57,398 bases of DNA, taken from Actinomycetes bacterium (GTDB lineage: Bacteria; Actinomycetota; Thermoleophilia; RBG-16-64-13). The stretch spans positions 1 through 57,398 of the forward strand of contig JAJFUK010000031.1 of NCBI GenBank assembly GCA_021372435.1, written 5' to 3'. The translations under genes were made by a program, and so were the position numbers. The notes under the pieces were generated by a model that saw nothing but the letters and a program-made list of their open reading frames with translations, made no database searches and had not been told where the DNA came from. Positions 45,543 to 52,919 of the stretch are shown here, piece after piece. The first letter of the stretch is position 1. The number at the start of each line of letters is the position of its first letter.

Positions 45543-46730
45543 TCACGTCTTGAAGTACTTCGCCCCCACCTCGCGAAACGCAGGGAGGGCCCCGTCGACC
45601 ACTTCGGGCGCCACGCAGAACGCCACGCGGAAGTGACCGGCCAAGCCGAAACCGCTCCCCGGCACCACGAGCACCAGGTGTTCCAACATCTCGCGGCAGA
45701 ACGCCACATCGTCGTCGACCGGTGTGCGGGGGAAGACGTAGAACGCTCCCTGCGGCTTGAAGAAGTCGAACCCCGCCTCCGCCAATCCCCGGCAGATCGC
45801 GTCCCGGTTGCGCTGATAGGGAGCCACATCCACGCCGACCCCCTGAAGCCGGCCGACCGCCCGCTGCATGAGGGCTGGGGCGTTCACGAAACCCAGGATG
45901 CGGTTGGCCATTACCAGCCCCTCCATCAGTTCCTCGATGCCGGGGATGGCCGGATCGGCCGCCACATACCCTATCCGTTCACCCGCCAGAGACAACTCTT
46001 TCGAGTAGCTGGAGGCGATGATCGTACCGCTGTAGGCCGCCATCACCGGCGGGACCTGAGCTCCGTCGAACACGATCCGCCTGTAGGGCTCGTCCGATAC
46101 GAGGTAGATCATGCGCCCGTTTTCCTCCGACTTGCGCTTCAAGAGGGCTCCCAGACCCTCCAAACTGCCGCCGGGATAGATGCGCCCGGTGGGGTTGTTC
46201 GGCGAGTTGATGAGGATCGCGCGGGTCTTGCTGCTCATGGCCGCCTCGGTCCGCTCCAGGTCCAGATCGAAGTCGGGCAGGGTCGGGACCGGCCTCAGGA
46301 CGCCCCCGTGGTTATCTACATACGACTCGTACTCCATGAAGTAGGGCAGCGGTACGATGACCTCGTCGCCGGGGTCGAGGATGGCCTTGAAGATGACGTT
46401 GAGAGCGCCTCCGGCGCCACAGGTCATGACGACGTTCTCGGGGCCCAGTGACACTCCCTGTTCCCCGGCAAGGTGGCAGGCGACGGCCGCGCGCGTCTCT
46501 GGATACCCGGCGTTGGACATATATCCGTGGAGGCCGGGTCCGGGATCGCGTACCAGTTCTTCGATGACCCGCTGGAACTCACCCGGCGGCTCCAGGTTAG
46601 GATTACCTATGCTGAAGTCGAAGACCCTGTCACGCCCGTGAACCTGAGCCAGGCGGGTTCCCTCTTCGAACATTTGTCTGATCCAGGACGAGTGTCTCGA
46701 TGCTTCAGCGATCTTCTTGGCGACGGGCAC
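45543..46730 (-). CDS. Class I/II pyridoxal-phosphate aminotransferase (AspC-like)
   Basis: 395 residues, fold type I. Visible: FSIGNPNLEPP at the substrate entrance, AGGALNVIFKAIL, LINSPNNPTGRIYP (PLP phosphate/pyridine contacts), VSDEPYRRIVF with the Asp to the PLP ring nitrogen, and the Lys-containing SSYSKELSLAGERIGY. The C-terminal Arg for the substrate carboxylate is in HFRVAFCV. Likely aspartate- or alanine-type; the amino donor cannot be fixed. GTG 46730 has GGAGG seven bases upstream. It precedes the phosphoglycerate mutase gene by 53 bases on the same strand. Confidence 0.9.
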   Translation of the reverse strand: MPVAKKIAEASRHSSWIRQMFEEGTRLAQVHGRDRVFDFSIGNPNLEPPGEFQRVIEELVRDPGPGLHGYMSNAGYPETRAAVACHLAGEQGVSLGPENVVMTCGAGGALNVIFKAILDPGDEVIVPLPYFMEYESYVDNHGGVLRPVPTLPDFDLDLERTEAAMSSKTRAILINSPNNPTGRIYPGGSLEGLGALLKRKSEENGRMIYLVSDEPYRRIVFDGAQVPPVMAAYSGTIIASSYSKELSLAGERIGYVAADPAIPGIEELMEGLVMANRILGFVNAPALMQRAVGRLQGVGVDVAPYQRNRDAICRGLAEAGFDFFKPQGAFYVFPRTPVDDDVAFCREMLEHLVLVVPGSGFGLAGHFRVAFCVAPEVVDGALPAFREVGAKYFKT

Positions 46731-46917
46731 GGGAGGCCTCCGGTCGAGGAGAGGATTTGGGTCCGATAGCGCAAGAGTCTAGCATGCGGCCGTGCCCCCG
46801 CCCGTCACTCGGCGTTCACCTGCCGCCGCGCTCCACTTTGCCCTGCTGGTATACTATGCGGGCCATCACCCGCTCTCCCGGGTCCCATCGGGCACATCTG
46901 GCAAGGAGGCGTCAAGA

Positions 46918-48312
46918 ATGGATTCCCCTGATGATGTCTTCCCCGCGGAGAACCGCTGCGAGGTCTGTGGCGGCGAGCTCGGGGACGAGATCGTGATCCA
47001 GGAGTTCGCCGACGGCAGTCTGGCCCGTTTGTGTCGGGAGTGCGCCGCCGGAGCGGCGCTGGACGACCGCGAACGACCCGACCATCCCCAAGACCGTTCC
47101 CGCGGTTTTGCCTGGCCGAAGGAGCCCGCAGAGACTCCTGCCGGGGGGTCTGCGGAGTTCGATCCTCTCGAGAAGACCCGGGAACTGCTCATGCCGGTGA
47201 CCGATCTGATCGCCCTACAGGCGGAGATGCAGAGCGCCCTGGAGCGGTTGGCCGCATCTTTGGAGCGCTTTGCGACCGAGATGCTGACTGAATCACAGGG
47301 CAGGACCGACGTCGAGACCCGCCTGCAGACGCTCGAACGCGAGCTGGACAAGACCCGGGCCCGACTCCAAGAAACCGAGTTCATCCTCGCCAACACGCTC
47401 GAAACCGAGCCGGGCATCCTGGCCGGCGTCATCGACTCGGCGCCCGTCACTGCACCCATCATCGCGCCTGAAGTACCTGAAGCCCCGGAGGGGAGCGCGG
47501 CGACCGCCGGCGAGGCTTCGGGGGCAGAAACCGGGCAGGAACCCGTACCGGCGTCCCTCGAGCTCCCCGAAGATCTCTGGAGCCGGTTGGAAGCGAAGAC
47601 AGACCGGCCGGCACCGGCGACAGAGTCCCCTGCCACAGAGTCTTTTGCAGTTCCCGAGAGCGCGACACGCCTGCCCAAGGAGGCGACCTCTGCTGAAGCT
47701 CCGGCTCGGCCGGCGGCTCCCCTCGCTTCCGAAGGCACGCCGTCCGGCAAGGCCACACCCGCAGCCGAAGTCCCGATCACTGGAGAGCCGCCCACCGTTT
47801 CCGAGCCGGCTGCTGAACCCGCTCCTACCCGGCGCGAAGAGCCGCAGGGGACCGGCTTCCGCATCGACGAGGTCCAGGCCGCCCAGCGTTACTACAACGA
47901 GAGCCCGTTCACCAACCGGATCCGTGAAGTACAGAGCAGCTTGGGCAAACCCAAAGCAAGCCTCACGCGCGTCCCGGGAGACGAGCCGCGCGCCATCGTC
48001 ACCATCGCCTGGGACATCGTGTGGTACCAGTACCTTGTCGACCTGCGCCGCGACCTTCCGAGCAGCCACGAACGGGTCGTCCTCCATCGGGAAGGGATGG
48101 ACTTGGACGAGCTTGCCTACTACTTCAAAGAGCCGAACGCCGTCATCAACGACGATGGCAGATTGGATGCCTCCGAGTTGGAAGTACGCCTCCTCAGCGA
48201 TCCATCCGCCCTCATCACCGAGATGACCCCGACCGAGATGCAGGCGCTCGAGGACGCGACCGAGGAGATCTGGGACCAGCGCGTAGCTCCCGAATTCAAA
48301 TGGGACGATTGA
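46918..48312 (+). CDS. Unknown protein: Cys motif, coiled coil, Pro/Ala-rich linker, conserved C-terminal domain
   Basis: 464 residues, no family recognised. Residues 12-45 hold two CxxC pairs (CEVCGGEL and LCREC), suggesting a zinc ribbon. Residues about 95-165 are a predicted coiled coil (TRLQTLERELDKTRARLQET). Residues about 170-345 are low-complexity Pro, Ala, Glu, Thr and probably disordered. The last 110 residues return to normal composition with FTNRIREVQSSLGKP, ITIAWDIVWYQYLVDLRRDL and a Trp/Asp-rich end, a likely globular domain. ATG 46918 has AAGGAGG at ideal spacing. The Cys motif plus coiled coil and long linker suggests a scaffold or regulatory protein, but this is inference. Confidence 0.8.
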   Translation: MDSPDDVFPAENRCEVCGGELGDEIVIQEFADGSLARLCRECAAGAALDDRERPDHPQDRSRGFAWPKEPAETPAGGSAEFDPLEKTRELLMPVTDLIALQAEMQSALERLAASLERFATEMLTESQGRTDVETRLQTLERELDKTRARLQETEFILANTLETEPGILAGVIDSAPVTAPIIAPEVPEAPEGSAATAGEASGAETGQEPVPASLELPEDLWSRLEAKTDRPAPATESPATESFAVPESATRLPKEATSAEAPARPAAPLASEGTPSGKATPAAEVPITGEPPTVSEPAAEPAPTRREEPQGTGFRIDEVQAAQRYYNESPFTNRIREVQSSLGKPKASLTRVPGDEPRAIVTIAWDIVWYQYLVDLRRDLPSSHERVVLHREGMDLDELAYYFKEPNAVINDDGRLDASELEVRLLSDPSALITEMTPTEMQALEDATEEIWDQRVAPEFKWDD

Positions 48313-48434
48313 TAACCGGCTGCAGGATGAAGTCGCCGCCGCCCGCTCCGCCCCGTCGGTCGTGGCCCTGCCGGCGGGACTCCACTCCAAGACGAGTTCC
48401 AGGCAACGCCGACGGCCACGCGAGGTGATGGGTG

Positions 48435-48860
48435 ATGTTCGACGTACAGGCATCGATAGGTCCTGTCCACATTCTCAAGCCTGACTACGGAAGCGATCTT
48501 CTCAAGGGACTCCAGAGCTACGTCAGGACGAACGGCATTAACCTGGCCTGGCTCTCCGGAGTGGGGGCCGTGTCCCGGGCCAACATCCGCTACTACGATC
48601 AGCCCCAGCAGAAATGGATCGACCTCGCGCTCGATCGGAATCTCGAGGTAGCGGGCATGTGGGGCAACGTCTCCCTCTTGAACGGCGAGCCGATCGTGCA
48701 CGTGCACATCGTCTTGGCCGACCAGGAAGGCCGTTGCTACGGCGGCCATCTCGCCGACGGGACCGTGGTCTTCAATCTGGAGATCATGCTGACCACTCTG
48801 ACCGGGCCCAATGTCATCCGGAAGATGGATCCCCAGACAGGACTGACCCTCTGGCATTGA
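48435..48860 (+). CDS. PPC/DUF296-domain protein
   Basis: A 141-residue single-domain protein of the PPC family, found fused to AT-hooks in plants and alone in bacteria. The metal-binding pattern is clear: WLSGVGAVSRANIRYYD and VHVHIVLADQEGRCYGGHL with three His that in solved homologues bind zinc. Bacterial PPC proteins are trimers of unknown role. ATG 48435 follows GAGGTG at seven bases. It lies 122 bases after the Cys-motif coiled-coil gene and may be co-transcribed. Confidence 0.9.
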   Translation: MFDVQASIGPVHILKPDYGSDLLKGLQSYVRTNGINLAWLSGVGAVSRANIRYYDQPQQKWIDLALDRNLEVAGMWGNVSLLNGEPIVHVHIVLADQEGRCYGGHLADGTVVFNLEIMLTTLTGPNVIRKMDPQTGLTLWH

Positions 48861-49020
48861 CTATGACCGCGAGGCCGGCCCCGAGAGGTCGCTCGGCCTT
48901 GCGCGACGCGATCCCAAGGGCCCGTTGGTGAGCCGGGGTAGGAAGCGCAGGTAGCGCGGGCGCGCTGCACGGGAAGACCGGCGGTCGGGAGTCTCGATCT
49001 CAGAGGGCGTTTGCGCTAAT

Positions 49021-49180
49021 GACCCGTTTCAAAATGAAGCCGCGGCCGCCCGGTGCGCGCCGGACGGCGCGATAGCGCGTCCTCGGTCGCGCCAATAGCG
49101 CCGCTATTCACGCTCCCTGCGTCCTTCTCTCGCATCCGCCCGGCTCGTCCCTTACGGCGGAGCTTCATTTCGAAACGAGT
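49021..49180. repeat. Palindromic repeat family 2, copy 2
   Basis: Arms 49022-49040 and 49162-49180 match as inverted repeats at 17 of 19 bases (ACYCGTTTCRAAATGAAGC). The left arm continues into CCGCGGCCGCCC (49040-49051). The 21 bases 49033-49053 are the exact reverse complement of 807-827. The spacer holds an ATAGCGC-rich palindromic stretch. Confidence 0.7.
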
Positions 49181-49290
49181 TCTAAGGGATTCTTTGCACT
49201 CTGCCGACAAATAAAGATGGTGCTTCTATGGACGCCTCCACAGCGACGAAGGGACCGGAAGGCAGAGAAGCACAGCTGAGTAGACCAACT

Positions 49291-49380
49291 GCTCCGACAA
49301 GGGCTAACCGCGGGAAACCGTGGGGCGCAAAGCCACGGGTCTAAAGCGCGCGAACGCTATGATAGCCGGGCTACCGAAGG
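49291..49380 (+). ncRNA. Cyclic di-GMP-I (GEMM-I) riboswitch aptamer
   Basis: The sequence reproduces the GEMM-I core: AGGGCTAACC with the G20 equivalent (middle G), GGAAAC tetraloop-type hairpin, GGGCGCAAAGCCACGGG with the A47-equivalent first A, CTAA, a variable hairpin, and ATGATAGCCGGGCTACCG at the 3' side. G20 indicates c-di-GMP rather than cyclic GMP-AMP. A hairpin (49388-49394 with 49415-49421) that may be the expression platform follows, then AGAAGGGG and a GTG at 49443. Confidence 0.88.
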
Positions 49381-49442
49381 CAAGAGCGACTCCTGCCTGC
49401 GCTCCGCCGGCGCGAGGAGTCTGCAGAAGGGGTAGTTGAAGC

Positions 49443-49691
49443 GTGATAACAGGCGAACCGTGTCCGCCACATGGTCTGGACTCCGAACAGACCGAGATCT
49501 CCCGGCGCGACGATGACGGCGACGAGGGTAGTGGAGGGTCCCCCGGTGTTGGCGACCTGTCCGGCGCCCTGGCCATGGCCGTCTCCATCGGCCCCGTTTC
49601 GCACGGCCGTCCGTTCTTCTGGAGCCACTTGGCCCGGGCGCGTGCGTCTCTACGTCGCTCTTCCAAAGGCACAGACCCGGACGCGCCTTGA
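49443..49691 (+). CDS. Possible small riboswitch-controlled protein, unknown
   Basis: An 82-codon frame from GTG 49443, preceded by AGAAGGGG (49425-49432) and situated 60 bases after the c-di-GMP riboswitch. The protein is acidic and Gly-rich at first, then has a mild hydrophobic stretch (LSGALAMAVSIG) and an Arg-rich tail. Third-position GC in this frame looks like coding, but an overlapping frame from 49471 is also open. No homology recognised. It may be the regulated gene or a remnant. Confidence 0.3.
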   Translation: MITGEPCPPHGLDSEQTEISRRDDDGDEGSGGSPGVGDLSGALAMAVSIGPVSHGRPFFWSHLARARASLRRSSKGTDPDAP

Positions 49692-49702
49692 GGCCCGTCC
49701 CG

Positions 49703-49859
49703 CACCACCACGGCCGCGCCGGTTCTCGGAGGGCCTGTGCTCTATGCGACAGGCTCGCCGGTTATCGAAGGGCCTGTGCTCACCACCACGGCCTCGCCGG
49801 TTATCGGAGGGCCTGTGCTCACCACGACGGCCTCGCCGGTTCTCGGAGGGCCTGTGCTC
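49703..49859. repeat. 39-bp tandem repeat array
   Basis: Three complete 39-bp units start at 49721, 49760 and 49799, each beginning GGTTMTCGRAGGGCCTGTGC and ending CTCGCC. A partial unit precedes (49703-49720) and a fourth starts at 49838, where it becomes the left arm of repeat copy C. Not a CRISPR: there are no unique spacers. Confidence 0.85.
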
Positions 49860-49916
49860 ACCGAGACAGCATCCCGAGTACTCGAGGGTAAGCTGGAGCG
49901 GAGGGCACAGGCCCTC
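49846..49916. repeat. Palindromic repeat family 1, copy C
   Basis: A 12-bp perfect inverted repeat (49846-49857 with 49905-49916). The interior aligns with the 41-base core of copies A and B at roughly 34 of 43 bases, including GAGTACTCGA and CTGGAGCGG. The left arm is also part of the fourth 39-bp unit. Its end touches the stop of the next gene. Confidence 0.75.
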
Positions 49917-52013
49917 CTACCTGACGACCAGGATCGGCCTATGGCACCTTAAACAGCGATCCGCCTCGGTGGTCACCTGTTCCAAGGTGTATCCCAGTTC
50001 CACAGCATCAAAGTCATCGATGCGCTCCTCCACCGCGCGCACCGGCATCTTCTGACGGGTGCCGTAGTCGACGGTCTCCGCCGGTTTCTCCCAGCTCTTC
50101 TGAGCTCCCAGATAGACGGCGAGGCGCCGGGTCTTATCCTCGATGTCTTCCACCACCGGCTCGCCGCGCAGGTACTTGTCGATATAGTTAGCCGCCACCT
50201 TGCCTGCGTTGATCGCCTCGATGACCGTGCCGCCCCCGCTCACCGCGTCGCCGCCGACGAACACTCCCGGCTTGGTGGTCATGAGGGTGTGGGGATCGAC
50301 CTCCATGTAGCCGTACTTGTTGAGCTCGATCTGCTGATCTCCCTTGAAGGGCTCGAAATCCGGCTTCTGACCCACCGCGTAGATGATGCTGGAAGCGGTG
50401 AGCACGAACGGGGCCATGTCGGTCGGGACGGGTCTCCGTCTGCCGCTCTCGTCGGGTTCCCCCAGCTCCATCTGCTGGCAGACCAGCCCTGAGACTCCCT
50501 CCTCACCCTTGCACGCCACCGGAGCCGCCAAGTAGTGGAACACGACACCTTCTTCTTCGGCTTCTTCGATCTCCCAAGGGTTGGCCGGCATCTCGTTCTT
50601 CGTGCGACGGTAGACCACCTGTACGTTCTTGGCCCCCAGACGGATAGCGGTACGAGCCGCGTCCATAGCTGAGTTGCCTCCACCCAGCACGAGCACGTCG
50701 TCGCCGATGTCCACCGGTTCGTGCAGCGCGACCTTGCGCAGGAAGTCGATGGCGTCCATGGCTCCGGGAAGATCCTCGCCCGGGATACCCAGGGGCCGGC
50801 CCAAGTGAGCGCCGACGGCTACGAACGTCGCGTCGAACTCACTCTCCAGCTCTTCCCAGGTGAGGTCGCGGCCGACGCGCGTGTTGTAGCGGATCTCGAC
50901 CCCTTCCTGCTGGATGAGCTCCGCCTCGCGGTAGATCACATGACGGGGCAGCCGGTACTCGGGGATACCCACGTGCACCATGCCGCCCGGAACAGGGAGA
51001 TCTTCGAAGATGACCGCCTTGTAGCCCCGCCGCGCCAGGTAGTAACCGGCGGAGAGCCCGGCCGGCCCTGCGCCGATGATGGCGACCTTCCTGCCGCATG
51101 CGGCCTGCTTTTCGTCCAGACGGCAGGTGACCTCGACGGGTCTCTGGCTCAGCTGGGCCGTTGTGAGCTCGCCCACCTCATGCGGACCGCCCGCGATGAG
51201 CGCCGGTCCCCCGGCCGCCTCGACGACGTCGGGCGGGGCGCCGGCGATGGGATCGGCAAGGCAACCCGACACACAGCGGTCGTCGACCAACCCCTCCGCC
51301 CGGTCGGCACACCAGCGTTTGATGTTGTTGATCGCGATCGGCTGGCCGGTCTGGGCCAGGGTGCAGTTGGCCTCGCAGGGATGCGGACAGGTCCGCCCGA
51401 TGATGGCCGGTAGCGGGTTGTCGCGCTTGACGATGGTGGTGGCCAGATGCGGATGCTCTTCGAGCGCCTGGAATATGTACGAAGCGCAATCGACCGTCGA
51501 CGGGCAGGTAGAGCGGCATGGAGCCGCGACCCAGCCGTGGGCGGTCACGGGTTCGCAGACCAGCCCCGCGGCATGAGCGGCAAAATGCTCCGCTCCCACG
51601 TCGAGGATCGCCAGGATGGGGTCACGGATGGTATTGGCGATGCCGCACCAGGCCGAGTCTTCGATCGATTCTGCCAGGTAGCGGATCTTCCCGACCAGAT
51701 CCTCCGAGCCCTTATCACCCACATCACCGGCGGCCAGCTTCTCGAGCTGCTCGCGCATCACGTCCACACCGATGCGGCACGGCCCGCAGCGGCCACAGGA
51801 CTCTTCTTGAACAAGCCGGATATACCGCAGTGCCAGATCCACCAGGCAGACGTCACCGTTCACGACCACGCCCCGCCAGCAGACCACGGCTTTGACGCCG
51901 GCCATGTCGGGCTGCTGGAGGCGGGCCAACACTTCGGCGGGTTCTGGGCCCCCGTACCTATCGGTGAGAGCCGCGACGGGCTCGCTGGTGGTGATTTCCG
52001 GCGCCTGGGGCAT
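49917..52013 (-). CDS. NuoF-type Fe-S domain fused to GltD-like NAD(P)H oxidoreductase
   Basis: 698 residues. Residues about 45-135 resemble the C-terminal 4Fe-4S part of NuoF: C73-x2-C76-x2-C79 followed by Cys123, with GPCRIG. The FMN/NADH Rossmann part and SLBB domain of NuoF are missing. Residues about 150-250 match the GltD/PreT Fe-S domain (CPSTVDCASYIF, CPHPCEANC), then FAD motif IIGAGPAGLS and NAD(P) motif VLGGGNSAMD, ending with CLRCH. It therefore links an NADH-dehydrogenase-like cluster to a flavoprotein of glutamate-synthase beta type; similar fusions feed ferredoxin or hydrogenase modules in anaerobes. No 2-oxoglutarate/glutamine domain is present, so it is not GOGAT. ATG 52013 is preceded by GGGAGG. 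Partner unknown. Confidence 0.87.
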   Translation of the reverse strand: MPQAPEITTSEPVAALTDRYGGPEPAEVLARLQQPDMAGVKAVVCWRGVVVNGDVCLVDLALRYIRLVQEESCGRCGPCRIGVDVMREQLEKLAAGDVGDKGSEDLVGKIRYLAESIEDSAWCGIANTIRDPILAILDVGAEHFAAHAAGLVCEPVTAHGWVAAPCRSTCPSTVDCASYIFQALEEHPHLATTIVKRDNPLPAIIGRTCPHPCEANCTLAQTGQPIAINNIKRWCADRAEGLVDDRCVSGCLADPIAGAPPDVVEAAGGPALIAGGPHEVGELTTAQLSQRPVEVTCRLDEKQAACGRKVAIIGAGPAGLSAGYYLARRGYKAVIFEDLPVPGGMVHVGIPEYRLPRHVIYREAELIQQEGVEIRYNTRVGRDLTWEELESEFDATFVAVGAHLGRPLGIPGEDLPGAMDAIDFLRKVALHEPVDIGDDVLVLGGGNSAMDAARTAIRLGAKNVQVVYRRTKNEMPANPWEIEEAEEEGVVFHYLAAPVACKGEEGVSGLVCQQMELGEPDESGRRRPVPTDMAPFVLTASSIIYAVGQKPDFEPFKGDQQIELNKYGYMEVDPHTLMTTKPGVFVGGDAVSGGGTVIEAINAGKVAANYIDKYLRGEPVVEDIEDKTRRLAVYLGAQKSWEKPAETVDYGTRQKMPVRAVEERIDDFDAVELGYTLEQVTTEADRCLRCHRPILVVR

Positions 52014-52057
52014 GGCCTCGAAACCTCCCTGGATGAACACATCGACTGACCGACCGT

Positions 52058-52117
52058 GAACCCGTGGATCACGAACCCGCGGCTCACGACCCGGCGGATC
52101 ATGAACCCGTGGCTCAC
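52058..52117. repeat. Four 15-bp tandem repeats upstream of the NuoF/GltD-like gene
   Basis: Units at 52058-52072, 52073-52087, 52088-52102 and 52103-52117 follow GAMCCGNGGMTCAY, 45-105 bases before the start at 52013. On the minus strand they also form an open frame of five-residue repeats (EPRVH/DPRVH type) running into the gene. Confidence 0.8.
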
Positions 52118-52316
52118 GTTTTCTGATGATAACCCATCGTCCGCACGCGGGGCCAGGTCGCGGAGTCTCTACCCAAGCGGGGGGCGGATGACCGCGTCTC
52201 GCGGCGGCGCCCCTTGAGACGGATTTCGTGCCCGTACGTCCTGGTCGCACGCGGGCGGACATGCCCGCCGCCGGGCGATACAATCGGGTCACGACCGCCC
52301 CACGAAAGGAGAGGGC

Positions 52317-52805
52317 ATGGAACGGCTATGGGCACCGTGGCGGCTGCAATACATCACCCAAGAGAAGCCCGGCGGCTGCATCTTCTGCGAAAAGCCCCAC
52401 CTAGGGGACGACCGCGCAGCCCATATCGTCTACCGCGGAGACCTTGCCTACGTGATCCTCAATGCCTTCCCCTATAACAACGGCCATCTCATGGTCGCGC
52501 CGTTCGCCCACCTTTCTGAGTTCGAGGGACTCCCGTCCGCGACCCTGCAGGAGATGATGAAGCTCGCCCAGCGATCGACCCGCGCCCTGAAGCTGATGTT
52601 CCATCCGGATGGTCTCAACCTCGGCTTCAACCTAGGGGCGGCCGCCGGAGCGGGCATCAAGGATCATGTCCACCTCCATCTGGTGCCGCGCTGGGTAGGC
52701 GATACCAACTTCATGCCCGTCCTCGCCGACGTGCGGGTCATCCCCCAGTCGCTCGACCAGGCCTACGAGCAACTCAGGGAGGGGTTCGCACGCCTGGAGA
52801 CCTAG
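52317..52805 (+). CDS. HIT-family nucleotide hydrolase/phosphorylase
   Basis: 162 residues. The HIT motif is H117-V-H119-L-H121-LVP. The start MERLWAPWRLQYI and CIFC are typical of the branch that includes mycobacterial Ap4A phosphorylase Rv2613c; another pair motif NAFPYNNGHLMVAP is the conserved nucleotide-binding strand. It likely acts on dinucleoside polyphosphates or AMP derivatives. ATG 52317 follows AAAGGAGAGG. It is convergent with the metallo-hydrolase gene. Confidence 0.93.
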   Translation: MERLWAPWRLQYITQEKPGGCIFCEKPHLGDDRAAHIVYRGDLAYVILNAFPYNNGHLMVAPFAHLSEFEGLPSATLQEMMKLAQRSTRALKLMFHPDGLNLGFNLGAAAGAGIKDHVHLHLVPRWVGDTNFMPVLADVRVIPQSLDQAYEQLREGFARLET

Positions 52806-52857
52806 GCTTGGGGGGCTGCCCTGCCTGGAAGCTGCCGGATCGGGAGGCCGCCGGAGG

Positions 52858-52899
52858 GCGAAGCCCCGGCCTTCCGGGCTCGGAAGGCCGGGGCTTCGC
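52858..52899. terminator. 18-bp perfect hairpin between convergent genes
   Basis: Bases 52858-52875 pair perfectly with 52882-52899 around GGGCTC. It lies between the HIT stop (52805) and the stop of the lactonase-like gene (52920), so it can serve both strands, although no T-run is present. Confidence 0.6.
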
Positions 52900-52919
52900 C
52901 TGGACCGCGTCGCCGGATT

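Larger units (their letters stand above)
48861..49916. other. Kilobase of gene-poor DNA: palindromes, riboswitch, tandem repeats
   Basis: Between the PPC gene (+) and the NuoF/GltD-like gene (-). It holds, in order, a family-2 palindrome (49021-49180), a c-di-GMP-I riboswitch (about 49291-49380), a possible small gene (49443-49691), a 39-bp tandem array (49703-49859) and family-1 copy C (49846-49916). No other gene seen. Confidence 0.75.

Noticed and set aside
49703-49859. CRISPR array
   Set aside because: The units are contiguous 39-bp tandem repeats without variable spacers, and no cas gene is present.
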